Under the pieces are notes generated by a model, which saw nothing but the letters and a program-made list of their open reading frames with translations, searched no databases and was not told the DNA's origin. The position numbers were made by a program, and so were the translations under genes. 64,000 nt of DNA from Tepidiforma sp. (GTDB lineage: Bacteria > Chloroflexota > Dehalococcoidia > Tepidiformales > Tepidiformaceae), in contig NZ_BPIG01000004.1 in assembly GCF_026003995.1 (NCBI RefSeq), positions 62,001-126,000 on the forward strand, given 5' to 3'. Position 1 is the stretch's first letter, and the number at the start of each line of letters is the position of its first letter. Below are positions 35,201-42,451 of the stretch, one piece after another.

Positions 35201-35671
35201 GTAATCGAAGAGGGTGCGGTAGCGCTGCTCGGCATCGCGGGCGCGGGCGAGGGCAGCTTCGACCGGGGTGGATTCGAGGATGAAGGCGACGCGCGCCGGA
35301 TGGCCGCGAAAGGTGATGTTTTCGCCGGCGATGCGGACCTGGAGCACGCGGCCGTCGCGGGTGCGGTGGCGCCAGTAGCCCTGCGGCGGCTCGACGCGTT
35401 CGCCGCGGGCGAGGCGGAGGAGGGCGGGGACATCCTCGGGCGGGCGGATATCGGCGAGGGTAAGCGCGCGGAACTCGTCGGCGGTGTAGCCGTAGAGCTC
35501 GCAGGCGGCGCGGTTGGCTTCGAGGACGCGAAGGGTGCTGCGCTCGAAGACCAGGGCGGGCAGCGGGTGCGTCTCGAAGAAGATGCCGGGCGGAATCTCC
35601 CCGGCCTCGAAGGCCGGTGGCTCGCCGCTCACGGGGTCCGGTGGCTGAAGCTCGCCCTGGTCGGATGTCAC
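32201..35671 (-). CDS. Hybrid sensor histidine kinase with six PAS domains and a receiver domain
   Basis: This 1156-residue protein has no transmembrane segment, so it is a cytoplasmic sensor. By eye, PAS-type domains start near residues 25, 145, 280, 405, 530 and 655. A HisKA domain follows with the phosphoacceptor His in [11 protein letters not shown], then a HATPase domain (N box, [29 protein letters not shown]). The C-terminal receiver domain ([11 protein letters not shown], phosphorylated Asp in [13 protein letters not shown]) occupies about the last 115 residues. No output regulator lies next to it. The start is a GTG after AAGGGA; TAGGAT at 35702-35697 is a candidate -10. A patch at 33830-34030, in PAS5, has visibly lower GC and different codons. 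Confidence 0.93.
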   Translation of the reverse strand: [1156 protein letters not shown]

Positions 35672-35688
35672 CGATGGCTTCCCTTTGG

Positions 35689-35703
35689 TTAGGGGAATCC
35701 TAA
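35689..35703. promoter_or_regulatory. Palindrome overlapping the kinase promoter
   Basis: TTAGGGGAATCCTAA has 5-bp arms. On the minus strand it contains TAGGAT (35702-35697), the likely -10 box of the PAS kinase gene 26 nt upstream of its GTG. It could be an operator or an accidental symmetry. Confidence 0.4.
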
Positions 35704-35773
35704 AAGAAAGGTGCGGGCGCTGCCTCGGGGATTTCCCTATTTCGGATGAAGATTCTTCGACTACCTGGACCGC

Positions 35774-37528
35774 TCAGGCAATGGGCGGCTCGAGGAGAAC
35801 AGCATATTCCTGCGAGCCGTGGATGCCGCGGACGATGACCTTCTCGATGTCGGCCGTGCGGCTGGGGCCGGTGAGGATGAGGGCGTCGTCGGCGCCGAGG
35901 TAGGGTTCGAGGCCGGCGGGGTATTCGACGACCGTCGCGGGATCGACGCGGAGCGCGACGGCCGGGGCGGCGAGGAGGGCGCGGCGGTCGACGGGCGCAC
36001 CGGTGAGGAGTACGGACCCGGTCGAGGCGACCGCAGCCGCGGCCGAGAGTTCGAGCGCGCTGGCGGGGGCAGCGGCGGGGAAGCCGACGCCGAGCTGGCC
36101 GGCGCGGAGACGGAAGCGCTCCACGGGCGTCGGCGGGAGCACCTCTTCCGGGGCGATAACGGGTCGCTCCGAGCGGTCCGGGCCCGCGGCAGCGAGGAGG
36201 GCGGGATCGTGGGGCTCGGCCGGCTCTGGCAGGAGGCGGGGGTCGGCGCCGCGCGCGGCGAGCGGGCGGACGAGGCGGCCGCCGCCCCGGAGACCGAGAC
36301 GGGCCATCGCGGCGGCCGCGCGGGCGCCGGTCGGGAGGGAGAAGGCCGCCGCCCAGGCCTTCCAGGCGGCGCGCTCAGCGCGGCCGGCGACGGCGCCGCG
36401 CTCGACGGCGTCGGCGCGGAGGTCGAGCAGCATGCGGTGGAGGGGGATGCCGACGGGGCAGGCTTCGGTGCAGGCGCCGCAGAGGGTGCTCGCGAAGGGG
36501 AGGTCGGCCTGGCCACCGCGCGGCCAGAGGAGCGGCGAAATCACCGCACCGATCGGCCCCATGTAGGGCGAGCCGTAGGCGAGGCCGCTGACGGCCCGGT
36601 AGACGGGGCAGGCGTTCATGCAGGCGCCGCAGCGGATGCAGCGGAGGACATCGCGGTAGCGCGGGTCGGCGAGGATGCGGGAGCGCCCGTTATCGACGAC
36701 GACGACGTGGCGCTCCTGCCCGGGCGGCGGGCTGCCGAGGATGTGGGTGAAGGCGGTGAGCGGCTGGGCCGTCGCGCTGGGGGCGAGGACCTGGAGGATG
36801 GCGAGGGCGCCGGCTTCGTCGGCGACGACCTTTTCGAGGCCGGTCACGATGATGTGCTTGCGCGGGTGGGAGACGCCGAGCGCGACGTTGCCTTCGTTCT
36901 CCACGATGGCGAAGCGGCCGCTGCTGGCGATGGCGGTGTTGGCGCCGGTGATGGCGGCGTCGCAGTCCTGGAAGTAGCGGCCGACGACGTCGCGGATGTG
37001 CTGCGAAAGGACGACCGGGTCGTCGGTCTCCAGGGGGGCGCCGGCACGCGCGAGGAGGTCGCGGATGCGGGCGCGGTTGAGGTGGACGGCGGGGGCGGTG
37101 ATGTGGCTCGGTCCGCGGCCTTCGAGGTCGACGATGTACTCGCCGATGTCGGTCTCGAGGACGTCGATACCGGCCTCGCGGAGCGCGTGGGTGAGGCCGA
37201 TCTCCTCGGCGACCATGGATTTGGACTTGGCGACGCGGCGGGCATCGCCGAGGAGGCGGCGGACGATGTCGACGGCCTCGGCGGCGGTGGCGGCGCGGTG
37301 GTAGCCGACGCCGCGGAGGGCGAGCTGTTCGCGGAGGCGGCGCTGCAGCTCTTCGAGCCGGTCGACGGCGTCGGCGCGGGCGGCAGCGGCCCGGTCGCGG
37401 GCGTCGGCCGGACCGCGAGCGAGCATCGCGCGGGAATCGGCGACGAGCTTGCGCATGATGGGCAGGAGCGCGGCCGAGCGGTGCTCTTCGGCGATTTCGC
37501 GGCGGGCGCGGTCGCGGAAGCCGGTCAT
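35774..37528 (-). CDS. lutB: LutB-LutC fusion, L-lactate oxidation iron-sulfur protein
   Basis: The 584-residue protein combines LutB and LutC, which act with LutA in oxidising L-lactate to pyruvate. Residues 60-290 are a LUD domain (KSKSMVAEEIGLTHALREAGIDVLETDIGEYI, ITGANTAIASSGRFAIVENEGN). Two 4Fe-4S motifs follow: C297-x2-C300-x2-C303-x3-C307 and C350-x2-C353-x3-C357. The C-terminal 100 residues repeat a LutC-like segment ending LTGPSRTADIEKVIVRGIHGSQEYAVLL. A linker of about 70 Ala/Pro/Arg-rich residues separates them. The ATG at 37528 overlaps the lutA stop by 4 nt. Usually lutB and lutC are separate genes. Confidence 0.9.
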   Translation of the reverse strand: MTGFRDRARREIAEEHRSAALLPIMRKLVADSRAMLARGPADARDRAAAARADAVDRLEELQRRLREQLALRGVGYHRAATAAEAVDIVRRLLGDARRVAKSKSMVAEEIGLTHALREAGIDVLETDIGEYIVDLEGRGPSHITAPAVHLNRARIRDLLARAGAPLETDDPVVLSQHIRDVVGRYFQDCDAAITGANTAIASSGRFAIVENEGNVALGVSHPRKHIIVTGLEKVVADEAGALAILQVLAPSATAQPLTAFTHILGSPPPGQERHVVVVDNGRSRILADPRYRDVLRCIRCGACMNACPVYRAVSGLAYGSPYMGPIGAVISPLLWPRGGQADLPFASTLCGACTEACPVGIPLHRMLLDLRADAVERGAVAGRAERAAWKAWAAAFSLPTGARAAAAMARLGLRGGGRLVRPLAARGADPRLLPEPAEPHDPALLAAAGPDRSERPVIAPEEVLPPTPVERFRLRAGQLGVGFPAAAPASALELSAAAAVASTGSVLLTGAPVDRRALLAAPAVALRVDPATVVEYPAGLEPYLGADDALILTGPSRTADIEKVIVRGIHGSQEYAVLLEPPIA

Positions 37529-38244
37529 GCGAGGGCCCTCGCGAGCAATTCGGGGAGCGTCCAGGCTTCGAGCTGGATGCCGAGGCCGGCGGCGCCGGAC
37601 TGCAGGTGGGCGAGGCACGAGTAGTCGGGCGAGACGACGACGCGTGCGCCGGTCGCGCCGAGGGCGTCGAGCTTCGCGCGCATGATTTCGACCGAGGTCT
37701 CGGGCTGTTTGACGGCGAAGGTGCCGCCGAAGCCGCAGCACTCCTCGGCGAAGGCGGGTTCGCGGACTTCGAGGCCGTCGATGCGGCTGAGGATGGCGCT
37801 GAAGGCGGCGGAGGCGTGCAGTTCGCGCCGGGAGTGGCAGGACTCGTGGAGGACGACCACGCCGGGGAGGCGGAGGCCGAGGCGGTCGAGGGCCGGGTGA
37901 CGGGCGACGTATGTCGCGAAGTCGACGAAGCGGGCGGCGATGGATGCCGCCGCGGCATCACGCGGGGGCTGCCACAGGCCGGGAAGGTAGTGGCGGACCA
38001 TCGCGGTGCAGGAGCCGGAGGTGGTCACGATGGCGCTATGGGCGCGGGCGGCTTTGAGCAGCTGGCGGCCCACGGTGCGGGCCTCGGTGCGGAAGCCGCT
38101 GTTGAAGGCAGGCTGGCCGCAGCAGCGGCCGTCGATGAGGGTAACGGTATCGCCAAGGGCCTCGAGGACGCGGCGGGCATCTCCGGCATCGCCGGGGCGG
38201 AGCGTCTGGAGGTAGCAGGGATCGAACAGGGCGACCGAGGCCAT
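37525..38244 (-). CDS. lutA: LutA, (Fe-S)-binding subunit of L-lactate oxidation
   Basis: This 239-residue protein has two CCG-type cysteine-rich domains: IDGRCCGQPAFNSGF and AEECCGFGGTFAVKQPETS. The LHESCHSRREL and TTSGSCTAMVRHYLPGL segments are also typical of LutA/GlpC-like heterodisulfide-reductase-type subunits. It is the first gene of a two-gene lut operon. The ATG at 38244 gives the family's normal length. It would act at the membrane or in the cytoplasm in passing electrons from lactate. Confidence 0.92.
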   Translation of the reverse strand: MASVALFDPCYLQTLRPGDAGDARRVLEALGDTVTLIDGRCCGQPAFNSGFRTEARTVGRQLLKAARAHSAIVTTSGSCTAMVRHYLPGLWQPPRDAAAASIAARFVDFATYVARHPALDRLGLRLPGVVVLHESCHSRRELHASAAFSAILSRIDGLEVREPAFAEECCGFGGTFAVKQPETSVEIMRAKLDALGATGARVVVSPDYSCLAHLQSGAAGLGIQLEAWTLPELLARALA

Positions 38245-38337
38245 GGGGGCATTGTACGCCGGGATGTTGCGCTGGCTGTGACGCGTACCGCAGGATCCGG
38301 GCCGGGCGCAGCACGCATCGACAGGAGGGTTCGAACC

Positions 38338-38541
38338 ATGGCCGAAACGACCATCACCGTGCGGGACCACGGGCCGTACGTCATCCGCGGGGAGTTCGTG
38401 GTCGTCGACGCGGAGGGGAACCAGTTCGAGCGGAAGGAGGCGGTGGCGCTCTGCCGGTGCGGGCATTCGGCGACGAAGCCGTTCTGCGACGGGTCGCACA
38501 ACCGGGAAGGGTTCCAGTCGGCACCCCGGGCGGGCGGGTGA
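38338..38541 (+). CDS. CDGSH iron-sulfur domain protein
   Basis: This 67-residue protein binds a 2Fe-2S cluster with three Cys and one His. The motif C-x-C-x2-S-x3-P-x-C-D-G-S-H is visible in CRCGHSATKPFCDGSH, and the N-terminus ITVRDHGPYVIRGEFVVVDAEGNQF is the usual beta strand part. The ATG follows ACAGGAGGG. Roles include redox or cluster transfer. The next small gene overlaps its stop by one base. Confidence 0.9.
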   Translation: MAETTITVRDHGPYVIRGEFVVVDAEGNQFERKEAVALCRCGHSATKPFCDGSHNREGFQSAPRAGG

Positions 38542-38768
38542 TGGCGGCGCGGCGGCGGTCGGCGGCGCGGCCGACGCGGAAGTCGCGGACCCGGCGGGCA
38601 GGGACGCCGGCGCGGGTCGAGCTGCCGGGCGGCATCCGGCTGGTGATGAACCGGACCGGCACGGTGACGGTCGGGGATGGTGCGCTGGCGATTCGCGTCG
38701 GGGCCGGCGGCCAGCCGACGGTCTCGGTGCGCCTGCCGCGGGAGGGGCGCCGGGCTCAGTCGTCGTAG
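38541..38768 (+). CDS. Small basic hypothetical protein
   Basis: The 75-residue reading frame starts with a lysine/arginine-rich tail (MAARRRSAARPTRKSRTRRAG) followed by a beta-rich segment VELPGGIRLVMNRTGTVTVGDGALAIRVGAGGQPTVSVRLP. I do not recognise it. Its ATG overlaps the stop of the CDGSH gene, which favours co-translation, while its 3' end overlaps the convergent aldo/keto reductase gene by 13 nt. It may be real, but the evidence is only positional. Confidence 0.45.
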   Translation: MAARRRSAARPTRKSRTRRAGTPARVELPGGIRLVMNRTGTVTVGDGALAIRVGAGGQPTVSVRLPREGRRAQSS

Positions 38769-39577
38769 AGGCGGGCGGCCGCGGCTTCGAGGTCGCGCTC
38801 TTCGGCAGGCGAAAGCGGTGAAAACGCCTCCGCGGCGGCCGCGTTGGCTCGGACGCGGTCCGGGTGGCGCGCGCCCGGGATGGCGACCGAGACGGCCGGG
38901 TGGGTCCACACGTAGCGGAGGAGGTTCTCGGGCGTGAGGATGCCCGCCTCGCCGCGGGCGAGGCGGCCGCGGATGGCGCTGGTCCGGCCGGACCCGCCGA
39001 GCGGCCGCATCACGATGACGGCGACGCCGCGTTCGCCGGCGAGGTCGAGGAGGGGGCGCGATTCGGGGGAGAAGGCCGAGTACTCGAGCATGACGGCATC
39101 GAAGGCGCCGGATTCGATGGCGAGGCGGCCGATTTCGAGGCTGTGGGTGGAGATGCCGATGAAGCGGATGGCGCCACGCTCCTGCGCGGCGCGGAGGCCT
39201 TCGAGCGCGCCGCCGGGGGCCATCACCTGCGCCCACGCTTCCGGGGTGGAGACATCGTGGAGCTGGTAGAGGCCGATGGTCTCGAGGCCGAGCACCTGCA
39301 GGGAACGGTCGATTTCGTACTGGGCGCTGCTGGCCGTGCGGCGGAAGGTCTTGCTGGCGAAGAGGACGCCGGGCGCGCCGTGTTCGCGGATGACGCGGCC
39401 GAGGAGGTGTTCGGAACCTTCGTAGTCGCGGGCGGTATCGATGAGCCGGACACCGAGGTCGATGGCGGCGGCGACGGTGGCGAAGGCGTCGGGCGAATGG
39501 GGCGTGTCCATAGCGCCGAGGCCGAGGATGGGGAGGTCGAGGCCAGTCGAACCGAAGGGGCGGAGCGGAATGGGCAC
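38756..39577 (-). CDS. Aldo/keto reductase
   Basis: This 273-residue TIM-barrel oxidoreductase has the start PLRPFGSTGLDLPILGLGAMDT, catalytic Asp/Tyr in RLIDTARDYEGSEHLLGRVI, the lysine in FASKTF, and the His of YQLHDVS. The NAD(P) end is AIPGARHPDRV. The substrate is unknown. The GTG at 39577 has no Shine-Dalgarno sequence, but TACCCT lies 6 nt upstream, suggesting a leaderless message. Longer in-frame readings upstream look like shadows of the neighbouring hydratase gene. Confidence 0.88.
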   Translation of the reverse strand: MPIPLRPFGSTGLDLPILGLGAMDTPHSPDAFATVAAAIDLGVRLIDTARDYEGSEHLLGRVIREHGAPGVLFASKTFRRTASSAQYEIDRSLQVLGLETIGLYQLHDVSTPEAWAQVMAPGGALEGLRAAQERGAIRFIGISTHSLEIGRLAIESGAFDAVMLEYSAFSPESRPLLDLAGERGVAVIVMRPLGGSGRTSAIRGRLARGEAGILTPENLLRYVWTHPAVSVAIPGARHPDRVRANAAAAEAFSPLSPAEERDLEAAAARLYDD

Positions 39578-39641
39578 GAGGAGAGGGTAGCGCGGCGCCA
39601 GCAGGGTAGGACAGCAAGGCGCCAGCGGTGTACGCTCGGGG

Positions 39642-39664
39642 GCGGCCGAACGGGGTTCGGCCGC
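39642..39664 (+). repeat. Leader hairpin before the MaoC-type hydratase gene
   Basis: GCGGCCGAAC (39642-39651) pairs with GTTCGGCCGC (39655-39664) across a 3-nt loop, 27 nt before the start codon and after a TACGCT box. It lies in the 5' untranslated region and may influence expression, or it may end minus-strand read-through. Confidence 0.45.
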
Positions 39665-39691
39665 GACACCTGAGACAGCGAGGTCGTTGAC

Positions 39692-40549
39692 GTGCCAATC
39701 GATCCTTCGAAGGCGCTTGGGGCGCCGATCCAGGGCGGGACGTTCCGCTGGGACCGGGACCGGGTCATCCTGTACCACCTCGGCGTGGGCGCGGGCGACC
39801 CGCCGACGGACCCGAACGAGCTGACGTATACGTACGAACGGAACCTGAAGGTGCTGCCGAGCTTCGGCGTCATCCCGGCGTTCGGGTCGCTGGGCGGCGT
39901 GGGGCAGGTGCCGGGGCTGCAGTTCAACCCGGCGCTGCTGCTCCATGGGGAGCAGGACCTCGAAATCCGGAAGCCGATCCCGGTCGAGGGCGAGGTGGAG
40001 ACGAGCGGCAAGGTGGCCGGGATCTACGACAAGGGGAAGGCCGCGCTCGTCGTGCTGGAGACGGAGACGAAGCTGAAGGGCGAAGCGGAGCCGCTGTTCG
40101 TGAACCGGTTCTCGCTCTTCCTGCGGGGCGAGGGCGGCTTCGGCGGCGAAAGCGGGCCGCCAGCTGGCAACGAAGCGCCGAACCGGGCGCCGGACGGCAC
40201 GGTCGAATCGAAGACGCTGCCGCAGCAGGCGCTGCTCTACCGGCTCTCGGGCGACAAGAACCCGCTGCACGCCGACCCGGACTTCGCGAAGATGGGCGGC
40301 TTCGACCGGCCGATCCTCCACGGTCTGTGCTCGTTCGGCGTGGTGTGCAAAGCGGTGGTGGACCATGCGCTCGGCGGCGACACGGCGAAGGTGGCGCGCT
40401 ACCAGGCGCGGTTCGCCGGTGTGGTCTTCCCGGGCGAGACGATCGTGACCTCGTACTGGCGCGAGGGGAACACGATTCTCGTCGCGGCGCAGACGAAGGA
40501 ACGGGGCACGCCGGTCATCACGAACGCGGCGATCACGGTGCGCGGCTAG
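39692..40549 (+). CDS. MaoC-type (R)-specific enoyl-CoA hydratase
   Basis: This 285-residue double hot-dog protein resembles the hydratase-2 part of multifunctional enzyme 2. The N-terminal half is ALGAPIQGGTFRWDRDRVILYHLGVGAG...YERNLKVLPSFGVIPAF. The C-terminal half carries the catalytic R/Y-x3-SGDKNPLHADPDFAKMGGFDRPILHG motif with Asp and His. It hydrates trans-2-enoyl-CoA to (R)-3-hydroxyacyl-CoA. Together with the SDR at 29.2 kb and the acyl-CoA dehydrogenase at 44.9 kb it could supply a beta-oxidation branch. It ends with a canonical terminator. Confidence 0.9.
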   Translation: MPIDPSKALGAPIQGGTFRWDRDRVILYHLGVGAGDPPTDPNELTYTYERNLKVLPSFGVIPAFGSLGGVGQVPGLQFNPALLLHGEQDLEIRKPIPVEGEVETSGKVAGIYDKGKAALVVLETETKLKGEAEPLFVNRFSLFLRGEGGFGGESGPPAGNEAPNRAPDGTVESKTLPQQALLYRLSGDKNPLHADPDFAKMGGFDRPILHGLCSFGVVCKAVVDHALGGDTAKVARYQARFAGVVFPGETIVTSYWREGNTILVAAQTKERGTPVITNAAITVRG

Positions 40550-40576
40550 CGCCCCGGAGCGAGCATGCGACGGCGG

Positions 40577-40606
40577 GGCCGCGGCGGTTGCCGCGGCCTC
40601 GTTTTT
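40577..40606 (+). terminator. Intrinsic terminator of the MaoC-type gene
   Basis: GGCCGCGGC (40577-40585), loop GGTT, then GCCGCGGCC (40590-40598), TCG and five T (40602-40606). This is the only clear stem-plus-T-run terminator I found in the window. Confidence 0.85.
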
Positions 40607-40630
40607 CGTTCGCTGTCAGGCAGGGGCTGG

Positions 40631-41416
40631 CTATTCGAAGAGGAAGCGGCGGCGGCGCGGCGCGGCCTTCCGGTAGCGGAGGCCGAACTTGCGGATGCCG
40701 ACCTCGCGGACGATGGCGGCGGCTTCCTCTGGAGAGTCGGTGAGGACGAGGCGGTCGAGGTCTTCGGGGTCGATGGTGCCCATGGCGACGAGGCGGTTGA
40801 GCATGAAGTCCATGAGCGGCTCGTAGAAGTCGACGCCGATGAGGATGCAGGGGTAATCGCGGATTTTGCGGGTCTGGATGAGGGTGGCGATTTCGAAGAG
40901 TTCATCGAGGGTGCCGAAGCCGCCGGGCATGGCGATGAAGGCGTAGGAGTACTTGGCGAGCATCACCTTGCGGACGAAGAAGTAGCGGAACTCGACGAAG
41001 GTATCGAGGTAGGGGTTCGGCTTTTGCTCGTGGGGGAGTTCGATGTTGCAGCCGACGGAGTAGCCGCCGACGTCCTTGGCGCCGCGGTTCGCGGCCTCCA
41101 TCAGCCCCGGGCCGCCGCCGGTCATGACGGTGAAGCCTTCGCGTGCGACGGCCTGCCCGACGCGGCGGGCGAGGTCGTAGTAGGGGTGGTCCTCCGTGAA
41201 GCGGGCGGAGCCGAAGATGGTGACGCAGGGGCCGACGAAGTGGAGTTTGCGGAAGCCCCGGATGAATTCGCCGCCGATGCGGAGGACGCGGAGGAATTCT
41301 GACCCGCGGTCGGCCGGGCCTTCGAGGAAGCGGCGTTCGTCGGCGCCGTCCGGGGCTTTGCCCCACTCGGGGGCGCGGGCTGGCGGCGCGGGGAGGGGAA
41401 GCGTGTCGTCCGGCAT
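40631..41416 (-). CDS. LOG-family (TIGR00730-type) Rossmann protein
   Basis: This 261-residue cytoplasmic protein carries the LOG signature MTGGGPGLMEAANRGA and the PGGFGTLDELFE motif, used to release cytokinin-like bases or hydrolyse nucleotide 5'-monophosphates. N-terminal FVGPCVTIFGSARF marks the Rossmann start. The C-terminus ends with a basic stretch RKAAPRRRRFLFE. In bacteria it acts as a nucleotide 5'-monophosphate phosphoribohydrolase in many cases; the substrate here is unproven. Confidence 0.9.
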   Translation of the reverse strand: MPDDTLPLPAPPARAPEWGKAPDGADERRFLEGPADRGSEFLRVLRIGGEFIRGFRKLHFVGPCVTIFGSARFTEDHPYYDLARRVGQAVAREGFTVMTGGGPGLMEAANRGAKDVGGYSVGCNIELPHEQKPNPYLDTFVEFRYFFVRKVMLAKYSYAFIAMPGGFGTLDELFEIATLIQTRKIRDYPCILIGVDFYEPLMDFMLNRLVAMGTIDPEDLDRLVLTDSPEEAAAIVREVGIRKFGLRYRKAAPRRRRFLFE

Positions 41417-41523
41417 GGGGCAAGTCTATCGGGTGGCGGGCGTGCAGGCCGCCGGGGGAGGGGAGGAGGGAAAACGGGGCCTTCCCCTACGCAGGCCGGG
41501 GCCGTGCTGCCGACTGTTCAACC

Positions 41524-41712
41524 ATGGAAGAGACGCAGGGAACCCGGGCGAGGGAGCTGCACCTCGTGCCAGCGCGCGAGGGGTGGCTGCTCGTCGCAGC
41601 AGGGACGGAGCGGCCGGTCGGCGTGTACCGCGAATTGGGGGCGGCGATCGATGCGGCGACGGCAGGGGCGCGGGCGGTGCGGCTGGTCGTGCACGAGCGG
41701 CGGGCCTGGTAG
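41524..41712 (+). CDS. Small DUF2188-like protein
   Basis: This 62-residue protein has the pattern LHLVPAREGWLLVAAGTERPVGVYRELGAAIDAATAGARAVRLVVHERRAW, which looks like the DUF2188 short repeat (a strand, a variable loop, an Ala-rich helix, then a final strand ending in VH). Function is unknown. It starts at an ATG with weak Shine-Dalgarno sequence and stands 95 nt ahead of a pair of NTF2-like small genes. Confidence 0.55.
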   Translation: MEETQGTRARELHLVPAREGWLLVAAGTERPVGVYRELGAAIDAATAGARAVRLVVHERRAW

Positions 41713-41807
41713 CCGCGCGGGCGATTGAAGGGGCGGCCCCGGCGGGGGTATGCTGCCGGCGGCCCGCCGCCCGCGGCGGAGCATTCTTCCCGATTCGGAG
41801 GCTGACG

Positions 41808-42086
41808 ATGAGCGACCTGAGGGCGACGCAGGAGCGCCATGCGCAGGATGTGGTGACCGGCAACGTGGCCGGGCTGATGGGCGATTTCACGCCGAACGCG
41901 ATGGCGAAGGTGATGGCGCTGGCGGCGAACCCGATCACGGCGACCCGCTTCGAAATCAAGGACCTCGGCAACAACGAGGTGGAGATTTCGTACATCGGCG
42001 AGAAGACGCGGGTGGTGTGGAGCAAGTGGGTGGAGAACGGCGGGAAGTGGCAGATCGACGACGTGAAGGAAGTCACGGGGTCGTGA
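41808..42086 (+). CDS. Small SnoaL/NTF2-like protein, copy A
   Basis: This 92-residue protein starts MSDLRATQERHAQDVVTGNVAGLMGDFTPNAMAKVMALAANP and ends in beta strands (VEISYIGEKTRVVWSKWVENGGKWQIDDVKEV) as in NTF2-like folds. Function is unknown. It shares the pattern GN-x-A-x2-M-x-D-x2-P-x-AMA-x2-M-x-LA with the next gene, which overlaps its stop, so the two are tandem paralogues. Confidence 0.7.
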   Translation: MSDLRATQERHAQDVVTGNVAGLMGDFTPNAMAKVMALAANPITATRFEIKDLGNNEVEISYIGEKTRVVWSKWVENGGKWQIDDVKEVTGS

Positions 42087-42445
42087 CGGCGGACCCGGGC
42101 GAGGCGCGCGCTGCGGCCGAACGGACGGCGCGCGCGGTGATGACCGGGAACCTCGCCCAGGTGATGGCCGACCTGGCGCCCGAGGCGATGGCGCAGCTGA
42201 TGCAGCTCGCCTCGGGCGCGCAGGGGCTCTCGCCGGCGCAGCTCCCGGGCATCGACGGGTTCGAGCTGGAGGAACAGGCCGCCGAGGAGGGCGAAGCGCG
42301 GTTCCTCGTGCGGTTCCGTTCGAGCGCGGGGACGGTAGCGGTGGCGACGCGCTGGCGGCCGATGCTGGGGCAGTGGAAGGTGGTGGAGATCGGGCTGGCG
42401 GGGTTCGAAGCGCCCGGGCAGCCGGGGCCGGCGGCGGGAGGCTGA
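42083..42445 (+). CDS. Small SnoaL/NTF2-like protein, copy B
   Basis: This 120-residue paralogue of the preceding gene reads AVMTGNLAQVMADLAPEAMAQLMQLASGAQGL, then a longer middle and FRSSAGTVAVATRWRPMLGQWKVVEIGLAGF. The GTG start overlaps the stop of copy A (GTGA). The two probably form a hetero- or homodimeric NTF2-like pair of unknown function. SixA follows 6 nt later, so all three are likely in one operon. Confidence 0.7.
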   Translation: MTADPGEARAAAERTARAVMTGNLAQVMADLAPEAMAQLMQLASGAQGLSPAQLPGIDGFELEEQAAEEGEARFLVRFRSSAGTVAVATRWRPMLGQWKVVEIGLAGFEAPGQPGPAAGG

Positions 42446-42451
42446 GGGGCG

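Noticed and set aside
38756..40366. Extended aldo/keto reductase reading frame of 536 residues
   Set aside because: The added N-terminal part is antisense to the MaoC-type gene and low in complexity. The GTG at 39577 gives the normal family start.
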